Below, one piece after another: positions 25,354-35,325 of a stretch of 64,000 bases of DNA. Origin of the DNA: Lachnospiraceae bacterium (lineage in GTDB: Bacteria; Bacillota; Clostridia; Lachnospirales; Lachnospiraceae); NCBI GenBank assembly GCA_022796795.1, contig JAAWJI010000001.1:124001-188000 (forward strand). Direction: 5' to 3'. The notes beneath the pieces were generated by a model, which saw only the letters and a list, made by a program, of their open reading frames with translations, made no database searches and was not told the DNA's origin. Within the stretch, counting starts at the first letter, position 1, and each line of letters begins with the position of its first letter. The position numbers were made by a program, and so were the translations under genes.

Positions 25354-26346
25354 ATGGAAACATCTACGGCGAAGAAAAAACAGGATCCTGCATTTTGGCG
25401 AGTGATTCATGTAATCAATGCGGACTATAACATTCTCTACGTATTGATCGGCCTGATTCTCATTTTGATACTGACAGAGGGGAAGACTTTTTTGTCTGCC
25501 ACCAACATTTTCAATGTGCTGCGGCAGGTTTCCATGGTATCCATTTTAACGGTAGGTATGTTTTTTACCATGGTAGGCGGAGGAATCGACTTGTCTGCAG
25601 GGGCTACCGTGGGCTTTGTGGGCATCTTTTTTTCAGATCTGATCGTGAATAAGGGGGTGAACCCCTATGCGGCCATTGTATTGGGGATTCTGGTAGGCGC
25701 CCTGATTGGTTTGATTAATGGGGTTCTGGTGACCTATGTGAACCTGATTCCCTTTATCGCTACGGTGGGAACCATGTCTGTGGCCCAGGGGCTTGGACTA
25801 TTATGGACAAATTCTTATCCTGTTTTGGACTTGCCTGAAAGCATTGAATTCATCGGACGGGGCTGGCTGTTTGGGATTCCCTTTCCCCTGTACCTTGTAT
25901 TGCTGGTGTATATTGTTGCCATTATCATTACGGAGAAGACCAAATACGGCAGATTTCTCTTTGCCACAGGGGGAAACATGGAGGCTGCTTATCTGTCCGG
26001 CATTAACGTAAAGGCAGTGTGTCTGATCAGCTATGTGGTGTGCTCGGCGCTGGTGGCGGTTTCTTCCATAATTCTGTGCGGACGGCTGGACTCGGCTCAG
26101 CCGGCGAATGGAGCCAACTGGGGATTTGACGCCATTACCGCCTGCGTGCTGGGCGGTACCTCTATGGTAGGCGGAAAGGGAAAGATTGCAGGTGCGTTTT
26201 TGGGAGCCCTGTTTGTAGGCATGCTTGCAAATGGAATGACGCTTTTAAATATTAATTCCAATGTACAGACCATTGTGAAAGGGATTGTTTTAGTGATCGC
26301 AGTGGGAATTGATACCTATCGGAACAAGAAACTCAACCGGACCTGA
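25354..26346 (+). CDS. Ribose/galactose-type ABC transporter permease
   Basis: 330 residues from ATG 25354 behind ATAGGAGGAGTG. About eight to ten membrane helices, with the RbsC/BPD_transp_2 signatures GGIDLSAGATVGFVG, GRFLFATGGNMEAAYLSGI and ITACVLGGTSMVGGKGKIAG. It pairs with the ATPase and lipoprotein encoded next. A monosaccharide is the likely substrate from family membership. A start at 25318 is in frame but lacks a ribosome binding site. Confidence 0.93.
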   Translation: METSTAKKKQDPAFWRVIHVINADYNILYVLIGLILILILTEGKTFLSATNIFNVLRQVSMVSILTVGMFFTMVGGGIDLSAGATVGFVGIFFSDLIVNKGVNPYAAIVLGILVGALIGLINGVLVTYVNLIPFIATVGTMSVAQGLGLLWTNSYPVLDLPESIEFIGRGWLFGIPFPLYLVLLVYIVAIIITEKTKYGRFLFATGGNMEAAYLSGINVKAVCLISYVVCSALVAVSSIILCGRLDSAQPANGANWGFDAITACVLGGTSMVGGKGKIAGAFLGALFVGMLANGMTLLNINSNVQTIVKGIVLVIAVGIDTYRNKKLNRT

Positions 26347-26356
26347 GGTGTGATTT

Positions 26357-27850
26357 ATGACAGAGACGATTCTGAAAATAGAACATGTGACAAAGCGCTT
26401 TCCCGGCGTGGTTGCTCTGAAGGATGTAAGCTTTGAGGTTTACAGGGGAGAGGTCCACGCTCTTGTGGGGGAAAACGGGGCGGGAAAATCCACCCTGATC
26501 AAGATTCTCTCAGGAGTCAATTCTCTGGAGGAGGGAGCGCTGTACCTGTCGGGGCGGCAGGTGAAATTTGCAAAGCCAGTGGAGGCCATTGAGAAGGGAA
26601 TATCCGTGGTACATCAGGAGATAAAGCTGGTGAATACCCTTTCGGTAGCGGAAAACATTTTTATTGGCAGGCCCCCTATGAATCGGTTCGGCATGCTGAA
26701 CCGGAGGCAGATGAACCGGGAAGCCAGAGCGCTTCTTGACAGGATTGGAGCGGATATTATTGATGAGAAAACCATTGTGAGCCGCCTGTCCATTGCGGAG
26801 CAGCAGATGGTGGAAATCTGCAAGGCCCTGTCCTATGAGTCGGAAATTATTATTATGGACGAGCCCTCGGCTACCCTGACCAACAAGGAGCTGACGCTGC
26901 TGTTTCAGACACTGGAAAAACTGAAAGCCATGGGAATTACAGTCATCTATATCTCCCATCGGCTGGAGGAAATCTTTGCTATTGCAGACCGATTTACAGT
27001 TTTACGGGACGGGCAGCACATTCATACAGGAAATGTGGCGGAGGTGGACAGACAGAGACTCATTTCCATGATGGTGGGACGGGAGCTGGAAAACGAGTAC
27101 CCCAAGGAGCTGATGCCCAGGGGAGAGCCCATTTTGCAGGTGTCTCATCTGAATCGTCCGGGAGTGCTGAAGGACATAAGCTTTACCCTGTACAAAGGGG
27201 AAGTGCTGGGCTTTGCCGGTTTGGTGGGCTCCGGCAGGACAGAGCTTGCCCGCACCATATTCGGCGCGGATTATCACAGCGGCATTACCGGGGAGATCCG
27301 GGTGAAGGGGATGAAGGCAGAGATACACAAGGTACGTCATGCAACAAATCAGGGTATTGCCCTGATTCCTGAGGATCGGAAAACCCAGGGGCTTGTGCTG
27401 GATATGGGGGTAAAGGAAAATGTGAGCATGGCCCATATTACCCGCATCATGAAACATGGATTTCTGAATAAGGCGGAGGAAGTGAAGCTGGCCAGGGAAT
27501 ACATAGAGGCCCTTCGCATTGCCACTCCGGATGAAAACAGGCAGGTGCGTAATCTCTCCGGGGGAAATCAGCAGAAGGTGGTAATCGCTAAATGGCTGGC
27601 AGCAGACTCGGAGATTCTGATCCTGGATGAACCTACCCGAGGCGTTGACGTGGGGGCCAAGGCGGAGATCTATAAGCTTCTCAATACCTTTGTGAAGGCA
27701 GGCAAGGCGGTAATTATGATTTCCTCGGAAATGCCGGAGATTATCGGCATGTGCGACCGGGTGCTGGTATTTCGGGACGGAGAGATCATGGGAGAGTTTT
27801 CCCGGGATGAGGTAACGCAGGAGAAGATTCTGGACGTAGCCATTCAATAA
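26357..27850 (+). CDS. Sugar ABC transporter ATP-binding protein (two ABC domains)
   Basis: 497 residues, RbsA/MglA type with two tandem ABC domains. First: Walker A GENGAGKSTLIK, signature region SRLSIAEQQMVEICKAL, Walker B IIIMDEPSATLTN. Second: degenerate P-loop LVGSGRTELART and NLSGGNQQKVVIAKWL with ILDEPTRGVDVGAKAEIY. This asymmetric pattern is normal for the family. The start ATG is 10 bp after the permease stop with GAGGTG as ribosome binding site. Confidence 0.95.
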   Translation: MTETILKIEHVTKRFPGVVALKDVSFEVYRGEVHALVGENGAGKSTLIKILSGVNSLEEGALYLSGRQVKFAKPVEAIEKGISVVHQEIKLVNTLSVAENIFIGRPPMNRFGMLNRRQMNREARALLDRIGADIIDEKTIVSRLSIAEQQMVEICKALSYESEIIIMDEPSATLTNKELTLLFQTLEKLKAMGITVIYISHRLEEIFAIADRFTVLRDGQHIHTGNVAEVDRQRLISMMVGRELENEYPKELMPRGEPILQVSHLNRPGVLKDISFTLYKGEVLGFAGLVGSGRTELARTIFGADYHSGITGEIRVKGMKAEIHKVRHATNQGIALIPEDRKTQGLVLDMGVKENVSMAHITRIMKHGFLNKAEEVKLAREYIEALRIATPDENRQVRNLSGGNQQKVVIAKWLAADSEILILDEPTRGVDVGAKAEIYKLLNTFVKAGKAVIMISSEMPEIIGMCDRVLVFRDGEIMGEFSRDEVTQEKILDVAIQ

Positions 27851-27895
27851 TGGCAATCCGGACTAATAAATTCATAAAAAGAAGGAGGAACTAGA

Positions 27896-28969
27896 ATGAA
27901 GAGAGTATTAGCGTTGTTTCTTGCAGCAGCTATGACTGCAGGCCTTTGGGGTTGCGCAAATGCAACCAAGGATCCCACCGCAAAGCCAGTGGAAGGCCAG
28001 GCCAGGCCGGAGGAGAAGTCCGAAGAGGAACCAGGGGAGCCGAAGGCGCAGGCAGAGCAGGAAGCGCAGCAGGGAGAGTCCAGGGGAACCATTGGAATCG
28101 GCCTCTTTTATCTTCGGGACGAGTATTATATTGATGTGGCTACCAGACTGGTTACAGCCCTGGAGGAGGCAGGTTACGAGACTCAGGTGATTGATACGGA
28201 TTCAGATTCCGCAAAAATGGTTTCTGCCATTGAAGATTTTACGGCAAAGGGCTATGATGGAATTATCTGCTCAGGATCGGAACTCATCGCTTCAGCCGTA
28301 GATGAGGCGGTTGCCCAGGGGATTCCTGTGGTTTGCTTTGACGGCTCCTGCAACAGTGAGAACATTACGGCCAATGTAACGTATGATCCTATAGAGGATG
28401 GCGTTCAGGTCGGAAATTATGTAAAACAGTATATTGAGGATCACTGGGCGGAGGAAGAGACTGTGGAAGTGGCTATCCTGGATTTCCCCGCATCTGCGGA
28501 AATCTGCGTGGGACGTACCAATGGCTTTATTTCTGTCATGGAAACCATTCCCAACGTAAAGATTGTGGCCCAGCAGGACGGCAAGGCCTCCCGGGCGGAC
28601 TCCATGGCTGCGGCGGAAACCATTCTCCAGGCAAATCCCGATATCAAGGTTGCCTATGGAATCAATTTTGATACCATTGCCGGCTTCTATGCGGCTCTTG
28701 ACGCCATCGGAAAGACAGATACCATCTGCGTAGCCTCCGGCTCCTGGGGACAGGAGGCCATCGAATTTTTGGCGCAGGATCACCCCCAGTATAAGGCCTT
28801 TACTCTGATGGATCCCTGGGCTCAGGCGGATGCGGCCGTGGCGTCTCTTTTGGAAGCCCTGGAGGGAAAGGATGTGGAGCAGACCCAGGCCATGAGCGCA
28901 GTGACCTATACTGCAGAGACGATCGGAGATCTGGACTGGAAGGGAATCATCGACGCAAGAAAGTATTAG
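27896..28969 (+). CDS. Sugar-binding lipoprotein of the ABC transporter
   Basis: 357 residues. Signal peptide MKRVLALFLAAAMTAGLWGC with lipobox cysteine C20, then a Glu/Pro/Gln-rich tether to about residue 62, then a periplasmic-binding-protein type 1 fold: GIGLFYLRDEYYIDVATRLV, DGIICSGSELIASAVDEAV, GIPVVCFDGSC, TNGFISVMETIPNVKI. It captures the sugar outside the membrane and delivers it to the permease. Strong ribosome binding site AGAAGGAGGAACTAG. Confidence 0.92.
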   Translation: MKRVLALFLAAAMTAGLWGCANATKDPTAKPVEGQARPEEKSEEEPGEPKAQAEQEAQQGESRGTIGIGLFYLRDEYYIDVATRLVTALEEAGYETQVIDTDSDSAKMVSAIEDFTAKGYDGIICSGSELIASAVDEAVAQGIPVVCFDGSCNSENITANVTYDPIEDGVQVGNYVKQYIEDHWAEEETVEVAILDFPASAEICVGRTNGFISVMETIPNVKIVAQQDGKASRADSMAAAETILQANPDIKVAYGINFDTIAGFYAALDAIGKTDTICVASGSWGQEAIEFLAQDHPQYKAFTLMDPWAQADAAVASLLEALEGKDVEQTQAMSAVTYTAETIGDLDWKGIIDARKY

Positions 28970-28988
28970 AGGTTGAAAACAGGAAATA

Positions 28989-29025
28989 GGGGGAAGGCCG
29001 CTGGAATGGCGGTCTTATCCCCGTT
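28989..29025 (+). terminator. Probable terminator after the sugar-binding lipoprotein
   Basis: A G/C-rich hairpin: GGGGG...AAGGCCGC pairing with GGCGGTCTT...CCCC, followed by GTTTT. The stem has internal mismatches, so it may be partial and allow read-through into the sensor kinase. Confidence 0.55.
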
Positions 29026-29109
29026 TTAGATCGTTGGAATATTCCCGCAGGCAAGGAGCCAGGCGCCTGCTTGCAGCGGGGCTTTGACCTTCATGGGTGT
29101 GCAACAGAT

Positions 29110-30834
29110 ATGAAAAAGACATCGTTTAAGCTTAGAACAAAACTGATGGCATCCTTTCTGCTGGTGGTTTCCCTGGCAGTGGTGACAATCGGGATGCTTT
29201 TTGCGTATCATACCTATTCCTTTTCCAGACGGGAAGTGGAGAGGACCAGCAGCAGTAACCTGAAAAGCGCTCTGGACAAAACGCTGGATATGGCTTTGGA
29301 GCTGCGCAACGAATCCATTCGGCCTATGTCAAATCCCAGAGAGCACAGGGCGATCGTGGATTTACTCACCTTGGGGAATACAGCTTATGAAAATCAGTTT
29401 CAGCTTGTCATGAGGCTCAACTCCACCAGGGCAATCGTGGACATTCATTCTCTGTTCTTTTTCGGCCAGGAACATACCATCACCACCTATTCCCGAAGCT
29501 CTGAAATGTCTTTGGAAAAGATGATGGAAATGCCCTGGTTTGCCCAGTGGTATCACAGCCCCCGGACCTATGAGTGGGGACAGACCTATGTCTTAGAGGG
29601 GACGTCTGTGGTTCCCTATATGAGAAAAATTATGGAGGATGGGGAAATAATTGGAGTAAGCGTACTCAATATTTCAGAGCGGGCTTTTCAGAGCTGCTGG
29701 AATTCCTACGGAAATCTGGTGCTCATCGACGAGAAGGACCGGGTGGTGTCTTCCCGGGACAAGGAAAGTCTGGGAGACCTGTTTAAGGAGGCTTATGGGG
29801 TAGACCTGCGGGGAATGAAGTCGGGAAGCAGCTTTTCCGTCACCCATGAGGGAATTCACTATATTGCGGTGCTTTACCGGGACGAAGTATACCATTTCGG
29901 AATGATAGAGCTTTTGCCCCAAACCTCCATCTGGACCGTGGTGATGGAGACGCTGGGATCCGCTCTGTTGACCCTGGCGCTGTGTGTCTTGCTGTGTATT
30001 TTGCTGTCTGCCCTGCTGTCTGTGAGGATTACAAAGCCATTGAAAAATGTAACGGAGATGGTGGACAGGCTGAAAATCGATACGCCTCCCTCGGATATGC
30101 CGGTGAATTCCAATGATGAGATTGGGATGTTAATATCCAGCATTAACAATATGATGCGGCGCCTGGCGGCTTCCAAAGAGGAGATTGTGCGGATTTCCCA
30201 GGAACGGCGCCTGGCAGAATACCGGGCCATCCAGCTTCAGATCAATCCCCATTTTCTCTACAATACTCTGTCCTCCATCTGCTGGTTTGCAGACAAAAGC
30301 CAGCCGGAAAATGTAAAACGGGTTGCGGAATCCCTGTCCACGCTTTTTCGAATCAGCGTAAACCACGGACAGGAAATGCTGCATATTGTGGAGGAGCTGA
30401 ACCATGTCCGCTGCTATCTGGATATTCAGATGCTCCGACATCAGGGAGAATTTATCTACCAGATTGATGTGGAGCCGGAAATCTTAAGCTTTTATACCAT
30501 TAAAATCATTCTGCAGCCATTGGTGGAAAATGCGCTGTATCATGGAATCCGGGAAAACGGAATCCAGGATGGTATCATCCGCATTGAGGGAAGACGTGAG
30601 GGAAAGAACATTTGGCTTTCTGTCATGGACAATGGAAATATCCCCCAGTCCCGGATTGACTGGATGAATGAAGCGCTGCGAAATCCAGATTCCAGGGAAA
30701 ATATGGGAATCGGCATGCTGAATGTTCACAACCGAATCTGCTATTTTTATCAGAACGGATATGGGCTGCGATATCAAAAGCAGGGGAACCTGACCGTTGC
30801 CTGTATGAATCTGCCGGTGGTGGAGGAGATATAG
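29110..30834 (+). CDS. YesM-type sensor histidine kinase
   Basis: 574 residues from ATG 29110; the ribosome binding site is weak, so an upstream TTG (29071) is possible. Helix 1 (residues about 14-36), a large extracellular domain to about 276, helix 2 (about 277-305), HAMP (ITKPLKNVTEMVDRLKID), then the His_kinase domain with H381 in LQINPHFLYNTLSSI and a HATPase domain (LQPLVENALYHGI, GIGMLNVHNRI). This family senses carbohydrates and partners YesN-type regulators; one follows. It probably controls the transporter operon upstream and the enzymes downstream. Confidence 0.92.
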   Translation: MKKTSFKLRTKLMASFLLVVSLAVVTIGMLFAYHTYSFSRREVERTSSSNLKSALDKTLDMALELRNESIRPMSNPREHRAIVDLLTLGNTAYENQFQLVMRLNSTRAIVDIHSLFFFGQEHTITTYSRSSEMSLEKMMEMPWFAQWYHSPRTYEWGQTYVLEGTSVVPYMRKIMEDGEIIGVSVLNISERAFQSCWNSYGNLVLIDEKDRVVSSRDKESLGDLFKEAYGVDLRGMKSGSSFSVTHEGIHYIAVLYRDEVYHFGMIELLPQTSIWTVVMETLGSALLTLALCVLLCILLSALLSVRITKPLKNVTEMVDRLKIDTPPSDMPVNSNDEIGMLISSINNMMRRLAASKEEIVRISQERRLAEYRAIQLQINPHFLYNTLSSICWFADKSQPENVKRVAESLSTLFRISVNHGQEMLHIVEELNHVRCYLDIQMLRHQGEFIYQIDVEPEILSFYTIKIILQPLVENALYHGIRENGIQDGIIRIEGRREGKNIWLSVMDNGNIPQSRIDWMNEALRNPDSRENMGIGMLNVHNRICYFYQNGYGLRYQKQGNLTVACMNLPVVEEI

Positions 30835-30912
30835 AAAAAAGGTATAAATTTTTGTGGTGAGGATCCTGGCAATCGTTGTATAATTTCTCTGTGGGGAAGG
30901 AGAGAAAGGAAA

Positions 30913-32505
30913 ATGTATCATTTCCTTGTAGTGGAGGACGAAAAGCATGTGCGGGATGCGGTGGTTTCTGTCTTAAGGGAGCTGAATGGAGAGGGCGGCG
31001 TATACAGCGCGGAGAATGGCCTGGAAGCTCTGCGGCTCATGGAGAGCAGGGAAATCCACGGGGTGATCACAGACATTATGATGCCCATAAAGGATGGCAT
31101 TTCTCTGATCAAAACCCTGTATAAGCAGAGATCCAGGACTCTGGTGGCGATTTTATCAGGCTATGACGAATTTGAATATGTCCAGGCTGCCTTATCCTAC
31201 GGGGCTATGGACTATATTTTAAAGCCGGTGGAACATTCCCAGATTGTAAAGATTTACTATAAAATGCTGCGGCAGCTGAAAAGCAGGGAGTCTCTGGAGC
31301 GGGAGCTGGCGGATACCATGAATCGTCTGGACGAAATCCGCCCGTATATTCGACAGCGGTATTATTTTGATTTGATTGGAGGGCGCATTACAGAGAATGC
31401 CTTTGAGGGGATTCGCCCCTTTCTGGGGTTAAAAATGCGAAATGCGCCTATCCGTATTATTGTGCTGGAGATTGATGAGTATGAATCAGGTTTGACTTCC
31501 GGCAGCAATGAGGAGAGCCTGTCTTTGTATACGCTTACGGAAATCATGGAATCCCTTGTGGCGGAGTATCAGGACTGCGATTTCTTTTCTCTGTCCAGCA
31601 ATATGGCCGCCATTGTCTGGTGTCCCTGGAAGGATGTTCAGGAAACCGGGCAGATGGTGGTCCGACTGGAGCTTTTGGCAAGCGAGTTGGCGGAATTGTA
31701 CAAGGTGGTGCTGAATATTGGGATTTCCGAGCCGGTAGAGTCTCCATTTGATGCGGGGAGGGCGGATTTGTCTGCCCGGGAGGCGATTCACTATAAGCTG
31801 CTGTACGGCTCCGGGCAAATCTTTGCGGCGGAGCTTTTGGGAAATGATAATGTGGATCAGGAATTTCAGTTTGACACCAATGAAATCATAGAGAGCATCT
31901 GGCTTAACAAGCCGGAGCACGCCCAGCTTTTGATCTCCAATTTTGTAAACCGGATCCGCCTGTCTCAGGGGAAGTACCGTCTCACCTCCATTTGGCTGCT
32001 ATGTCAGAAGCTTCTGATTGACTGCCTGATGATTCTGGAGCGGGAGTGCGGCGACTGGTTCGGACAGAAGGGAAGCCGGCTTTTGGCTACCAACTTTCAG
32101 AACTATTCCATAGATGACGTGGAGCAGTTTTTCCGCCAATTTGTGACGGAGATATGCGCACAGATCGGGGCGTCCCGGAAAAATGACCGGAAAAAGACCA
32201 TTCACATTGCCAGGCAGATTATTGAGGGGCGGTATGCCACGGATCTGAGCATAGAAAAAATTGCCAAGGAGCTCCACTATTCTCCCAATTATTTCGGACA
32301 GCTTTTTAAGGCGGAGACGGGAATGTCCGTAAATGAATACATCAATCAGGTACGGATTCAGAAGGCCAAGAGAATGCTGTTGGAGGGAGGATATCGGATT
32401 GGACAGATTGCGGAGCGGGTAGGCTTTGGCGACCAGCAGTATTTTGCCCGAGTGTTTAAGAAGGTGGTGGGCTGTATGCCCTCGGAATATATACCACAAA
32501 AATAG
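30913..32505 (+). CDS. YesN-type response regulator with AraC DNA-binding domain
   Basis: 530 residues behind GGAAGGAGAGAAAGG. N-terminal receiver with phospho-acceptor D54 (VITDIMMPIKDG) and LKPVEH; a central region of about 280 residues without recognised catalytic motifs; C-terminal AraC domain with two helix-turn-helix units (LSIEKIAKELHYSPNYFGQL and YRIGQIAERVGFGDQQYFAR, VFKKVVGCMPSEY). It should act as activator for nearby sugar genes in response to the YesM-type kinase. Confidence 0.92.
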   Translation: MYHFLVVEDEKHVRDAVVSVLRELNGEGGVYSAENGLEALRLMESREIHGVITDIMMPIKDGISLIKTLYKQRSRTLVAILSGYDEFEYVQAALSYGAMDYILKPVEHSQIVKIYYKMLRQLKSRESLERELADTMNRLDEIRPYIRQRYYFDLIGGRITENAFEGIRPFLGLKMRNAPIRIIVLEIDEYESGLTSGSNEESLSLYTLTEIMESLVAEYQDCDFFSLSSNMAAIVWCPWKDVQETGQMVVRLELLASELAELYKVVLNIGISEPVESPFDAGRADLSAREAIHYKLLYGSGQIFAAELLGNDNVDQEFQFDTNEIIESIWLNKPEHAQLLISNFVNRIRLSQGKYRLTSIWLLCQKLLIDCLMILERECGDWFGQKGSRLLATNFQNYSIDDVEQFFRQFVTEICAQIGASRKNDRKKTIHIARQIIEGRYATDLSIEKIAKELHYSPNYFGQLFKAETGMSVNEYINQVRIQKAKRMLLEGGYRIGQIAERVGFGDQQYFARVFKKVVGCMPSEYIPQK

Positions 32506-32525
32506 GAAAAGCGAGGTAGAAGAGA

Positions 32526-33851
32526 ATGAGAAGTGTAGGTGTTGTATGGCTGGGACATGATGATTATCTGGGTGAAAACACAGAGGCCATTCAGAGAGCC
32601 ATTGTAAGTTCCGTGCAGGAGCTGCCGCTGCTCCGTGTGGAGGCGGGAACCATTGGCACTACAGAGTCCCAGGCCGTATCCCAGGTCCGCAGGCTTTTGC
32701 GGGAGGAGGACTGCTGTGGAGCCCTGATTGTCCTGGCTACTTGGGTGGAGTGTCATGTGGTGATGGCGGCCTTAAAAGAGCTAAGAGGGCTTCCCTGTAT
32801 GTTCTGGGGATTTCCCCTGGAGGAGGTGGAGGGGAGAAAACAGAGCACAGGAGCCTATGTGTCGGCCACCATGTTTGCCGGGGTGGTAAAGCGGCTGGGA
32901 CTTCCCTGCCCCACCTTGTTTGCCAGTTGGAAGGATCCGGAGGCGGGAAAGAAAATCGCCGGGTTTGCCCGGGCAGCCTCTGCCGTGGACGCGCTGTTTT
33001 ACGCAAAAATCGGATTGTTTGGCTATACCTCCATGAGCATTTACACGGGAACCTTTGATCACGTGCTCATGCGCTATAAAATCGGGCCGGAAATTGAACA
33101 GATGGACAGTTACTCCCTGATTTGCGCCGCAGAGGCGGCTTCAGACCAGGAAAGACAAGAGGCGATAGAGAGGCTTCAGGCCCTGGCCTGCTGTGGTCCG
33201 AATCTTCCCCCCGAGCTTATGAGAAAGACCATGGGACTTTATGTGGCCCTGCGCAGTTTTTGCCGGCAGCGGGGCTGGGCTGCGGTGAATGTGAAGTGTC
33301 AGTATGAGCTGTCCAAGGAGTACCAGGCAGTTCCCTGTGTGGCATTATCCCTGCTGGCTGAAGACGGGGTGATAACTTCCTGCGAGGGGGACATTCCCGT
33401 TACGGTAACCATGCTATTGCTGTCCGCTGTGAGCCGTCAGATGGTTTGGTATGGAGATTCTCTCACTCACTGGGGAAATACCCTTCAGTTTTCACCCTGC
33501 GGCTTTCTTCCCTTTTCCCTGGCGCTAGGAGAGACCAAAATTCTGGCTTTCCAAAACCTGCCTGGTTTTCATGGGCTGCAGGTCTGCGGTGTTTTGCGGC
33601 CAGAGCGGATTACCTGGGCCCGGCTGGTGGAGGATGTGGGCTCCTATCACCTGCTCTACGGCACGGGAACAGGGGTGGAGACAGAACCGAGAGGAGGACA
33701 CATGCCGGCATTGAATGTGGAGCTGGATGGTGATATAATGAAGCTGTGTGAAGAATATGCCGGCCAGCATTTTGCCGTAGCTTATGGCGACTGGTCGGAG
33801 GAGCTTGCACTATTTGCTGCTTTCATGGGAATTGAGGCGCGGAGAATCTAG
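32526..33851 (+). CDS. L-fucose/L-arabinose isomerase-like protein
   Basis: 441 residues behind GAGGTAGAAGAG. The overall pattern fits the FucI/AraA-like superfamily: N-terminal alternating beta-alpha segments (ALIVLATWVECHVVMAALKEL, CMFWGFPLEEVEG), a central NVKCQYELSKEY, PCVALSLLAEDGVITSCEGD typical of COG2407 proteins, and late HWGNTLQFSPCGFLP. Members are aldose-ketose isomerases or relatives of unknown activity. Metal ligands cannot be assigned by eye. Position behind the sugar transporter and its regulator supports a role in using the imported sugar. Confidence 0.75.
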   Translation: MRSVGVVWLGHDDYLGENTEAIQRAIVSSVQELPLLRVEAGTIGTTESQAVSQVRRLLREEDCCGALIVLATWVECHVVMAALKELRGLPCMFWGFPLEEVEGRKQSTGAYVSATMFAGVVKRLGLPCPTLFASWKDPEAGKKIAGFARAASAVDALFYAKIGLFGYTSMSIYTGTFDHVLMRYKIGPEIEQMDSYSLICAAEAASDQERQEAIERLQALACCGPNLPPELMRKTMGLYVALRSFCRQRGWAAVNVKCQYELSKEYQAVPCVALSLLAEDGVITSCEGDIPVTVTMLLLSAVSRQMVWYGDSLTHWGNTLQFSPCGFLPFSLALGETKILAFQNLPGFHGLQVCGVLRPERITWARLVEDVGSYHLLYGTGTGVETEPRGGHMPALNVELDGDIMKLCEEYAGQHFAVAYGDWSEELALFAAFMGIEARRI

Positions 33852-33887
33852 CTACTAAAAACTATTTTTAAGAAAGGATGTGTACAA

Positions 33888-35207
33888 ATGTTAAAAGCAG
33901 GTGTCGCGATCCGCGACATTACCCCTGTCTGCCGTCTGGAGACGGGAGGGTATCCAGACCCCGTGGGCCGCAGCGCGCTGATGGCTCATGACCCGCTCTA
34001 TGCCTCAGCGTACTATTTTGCCAACGAATCAGAGCAGATGCTCTTCCTTACCTCGGATATCATCAGCATGAGCCGGGACCGGGCAAATGAGGTGCGGATA
34101 CTGATTGAACAGCATACGGGAATCTCCCGCAGAAATGTGGCGGTTTCCTGTACCCATACGCATTCCGGCCCCATTACGGCTGGTCATGAGTGGGAGCGAT
34201 TTGATGAGTTGGGAGAGGTAAACCCGGAGAACAACGACAGGATCCGGGATCTGATGCTGGCAGCGGCCAAGGAGGCTGTGGCTACGGCTTTTGACGCAAA
34301 GCTGGGCTGGGGTACCGGCGTCTGCGGGAAAGAACAGGGGGTGGGGGGAAACCGCCACGATCCGGAGAATGGGCCCTGTGATCCCAGTGTAAGCGTGATC
34401 GGAATCAAGGATGACAAGGATCAGCTTCGGGGCTGTATGGTGAATTATTCCTTGCATCCCACGGTGCTCCATGCGGAGAATTTCTTCTATACGGCGGATT
34501 ATCCCTGCTATATCCGGGAGACCCTGAATCAGAAATACCCCTTTATGGTGTTTGGCTTCCAGATGGGATCCTCCGGAGACCAGTCCAGCCGGTTCTTCCG
34601 TCAGGGCCAGGATTTTGACGAGGCCAGAAGGATCGGAAGCGCCATCGGAAGAGAAGCTTTGAAGGTGCTGGAGAACATGGAGTACGTGACAGAGGCCAAG
34701 CTTAAAAGCGCCTCCGTATTTGTAACGCCTCCCATCAAGGATTTCCCGCCCCATGAGGAGGCGGTGAGGATTCTGGCAGGCTCTCAGAAGACCTACGATG
34801 ATCTGGTGGCGGAGGACGCCCCCTATGCCAAGATCCGGGCAGCCCAGTCTATTATGGAGGGCTCTGTGTTCATGGAGGGCTTTACCCGCTCTCTGGGAAA
34901 GACCACAGTGAAGGAGCTTTTGGAGCATCAGCTGCCCATTGAGTGTCATGCATTCCGTCTGGGAGAGTGCTGCATTGTGGGAATCGGCTGCGAAAACTTC
35001 GTGGCTATCAGTCAGGCGGCAAAGGCCGCGTCCCCCTTTCAGGTAACCATGATGTCTTCTGTGACCAACGGAAATACCATGGGTTATGTCTGCACCGACG
35101 AGGCCTATGACAGGTTCTGCTATGAGGCCCAGTGCTCCACCTTTGCCAGGGGAGCCCAGAGGGCCCTGACCGATGGGGTGCTGGAGGCAATGGAGCTGGT
35201 GAAATAG
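33888..35207 (+). CDS. Neutral/alkaline ceramidase N-terminal-family protein, cytoplasmic
   Basis: 439 residues behind AGAAAGGATGTG. Starts MLKAGVAIRDITPVCRLETG and carries SCTHTHSGPITAG, the metal-site motif of neutral ceramidases, plus MVNYSLHPTVLHAENF and MGSSGDQSSRFF. There is no signal peptide or membrane helix, so unlike the secreted ceramidases it should act inside the cell. True substrate unknown; the family includes proteins in glycan-use clusters, and the neighbours here handle sugars. Length is shorter than full ceramidases (over 600), which lack of the C-terminal domain would explain. Confidence 0.78.
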   Translation: MLKAGVAIRDITPVCRLETGGYPDPVGRSALMAHDPLYASAYYFANESEQMLFLTSDIISMSRDRANEVRILIEQHTGISRRNVAVSCTHTHSGPITAGHEWERFDELGEVNPENNDRIRDLMLAAAKEAVATAFDAKLGWGTGVCGKEQGVGGNRHDPENGPCDPSVSVIGIKDDKDQLRGCMVNYSLHPTVLHAENFFYTADYPCYIRETLNQKYPFMVFGFQMGSSGDQSSRFFRQGQDFDEARRIGSAIGREALKVLENMEYVTEAKLKSASVFVTPPIKDFPPHEEAVRILAGSQKTYDDLVAEDAPYAKIRAAQSIMEGSVFMEGFTRSLGKTTVKELLEHQLPIECHAFRLGECCIVGIGCENFVAISQAAKAASPFQVTMMSSVTNGNTMGYVCTDEAYDRFCYEAQCSTFARGAQRALTDGVLEAMELVK

Positions 35208-35225
35208 AAAAAACGCAAGAGCTGC

Positions 35226-35261
35226 AATAAGGGACTGCCGAAAAATCAGCAGTCCCTTATT
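35226..35261 (+). terminator. Bidirectional terminator between convergent genes
   Basis: AATAAGGGACTGC (35226-35238) pairs perfectly with GCAGTCCCTTATT (35249-35261), 13 bp. A-rich and T-rich ends on both sides let it work for the rightward ceramidase-family gene and the leftward PAP2 gene. Confidence 0.88.
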
Positions 35262-35325
35262 TGGGCCTTTATAAATTTTTCATGATGACAAGCTCCTGCC
35301 ATCACAAAAATGTTTTCAAACAATT

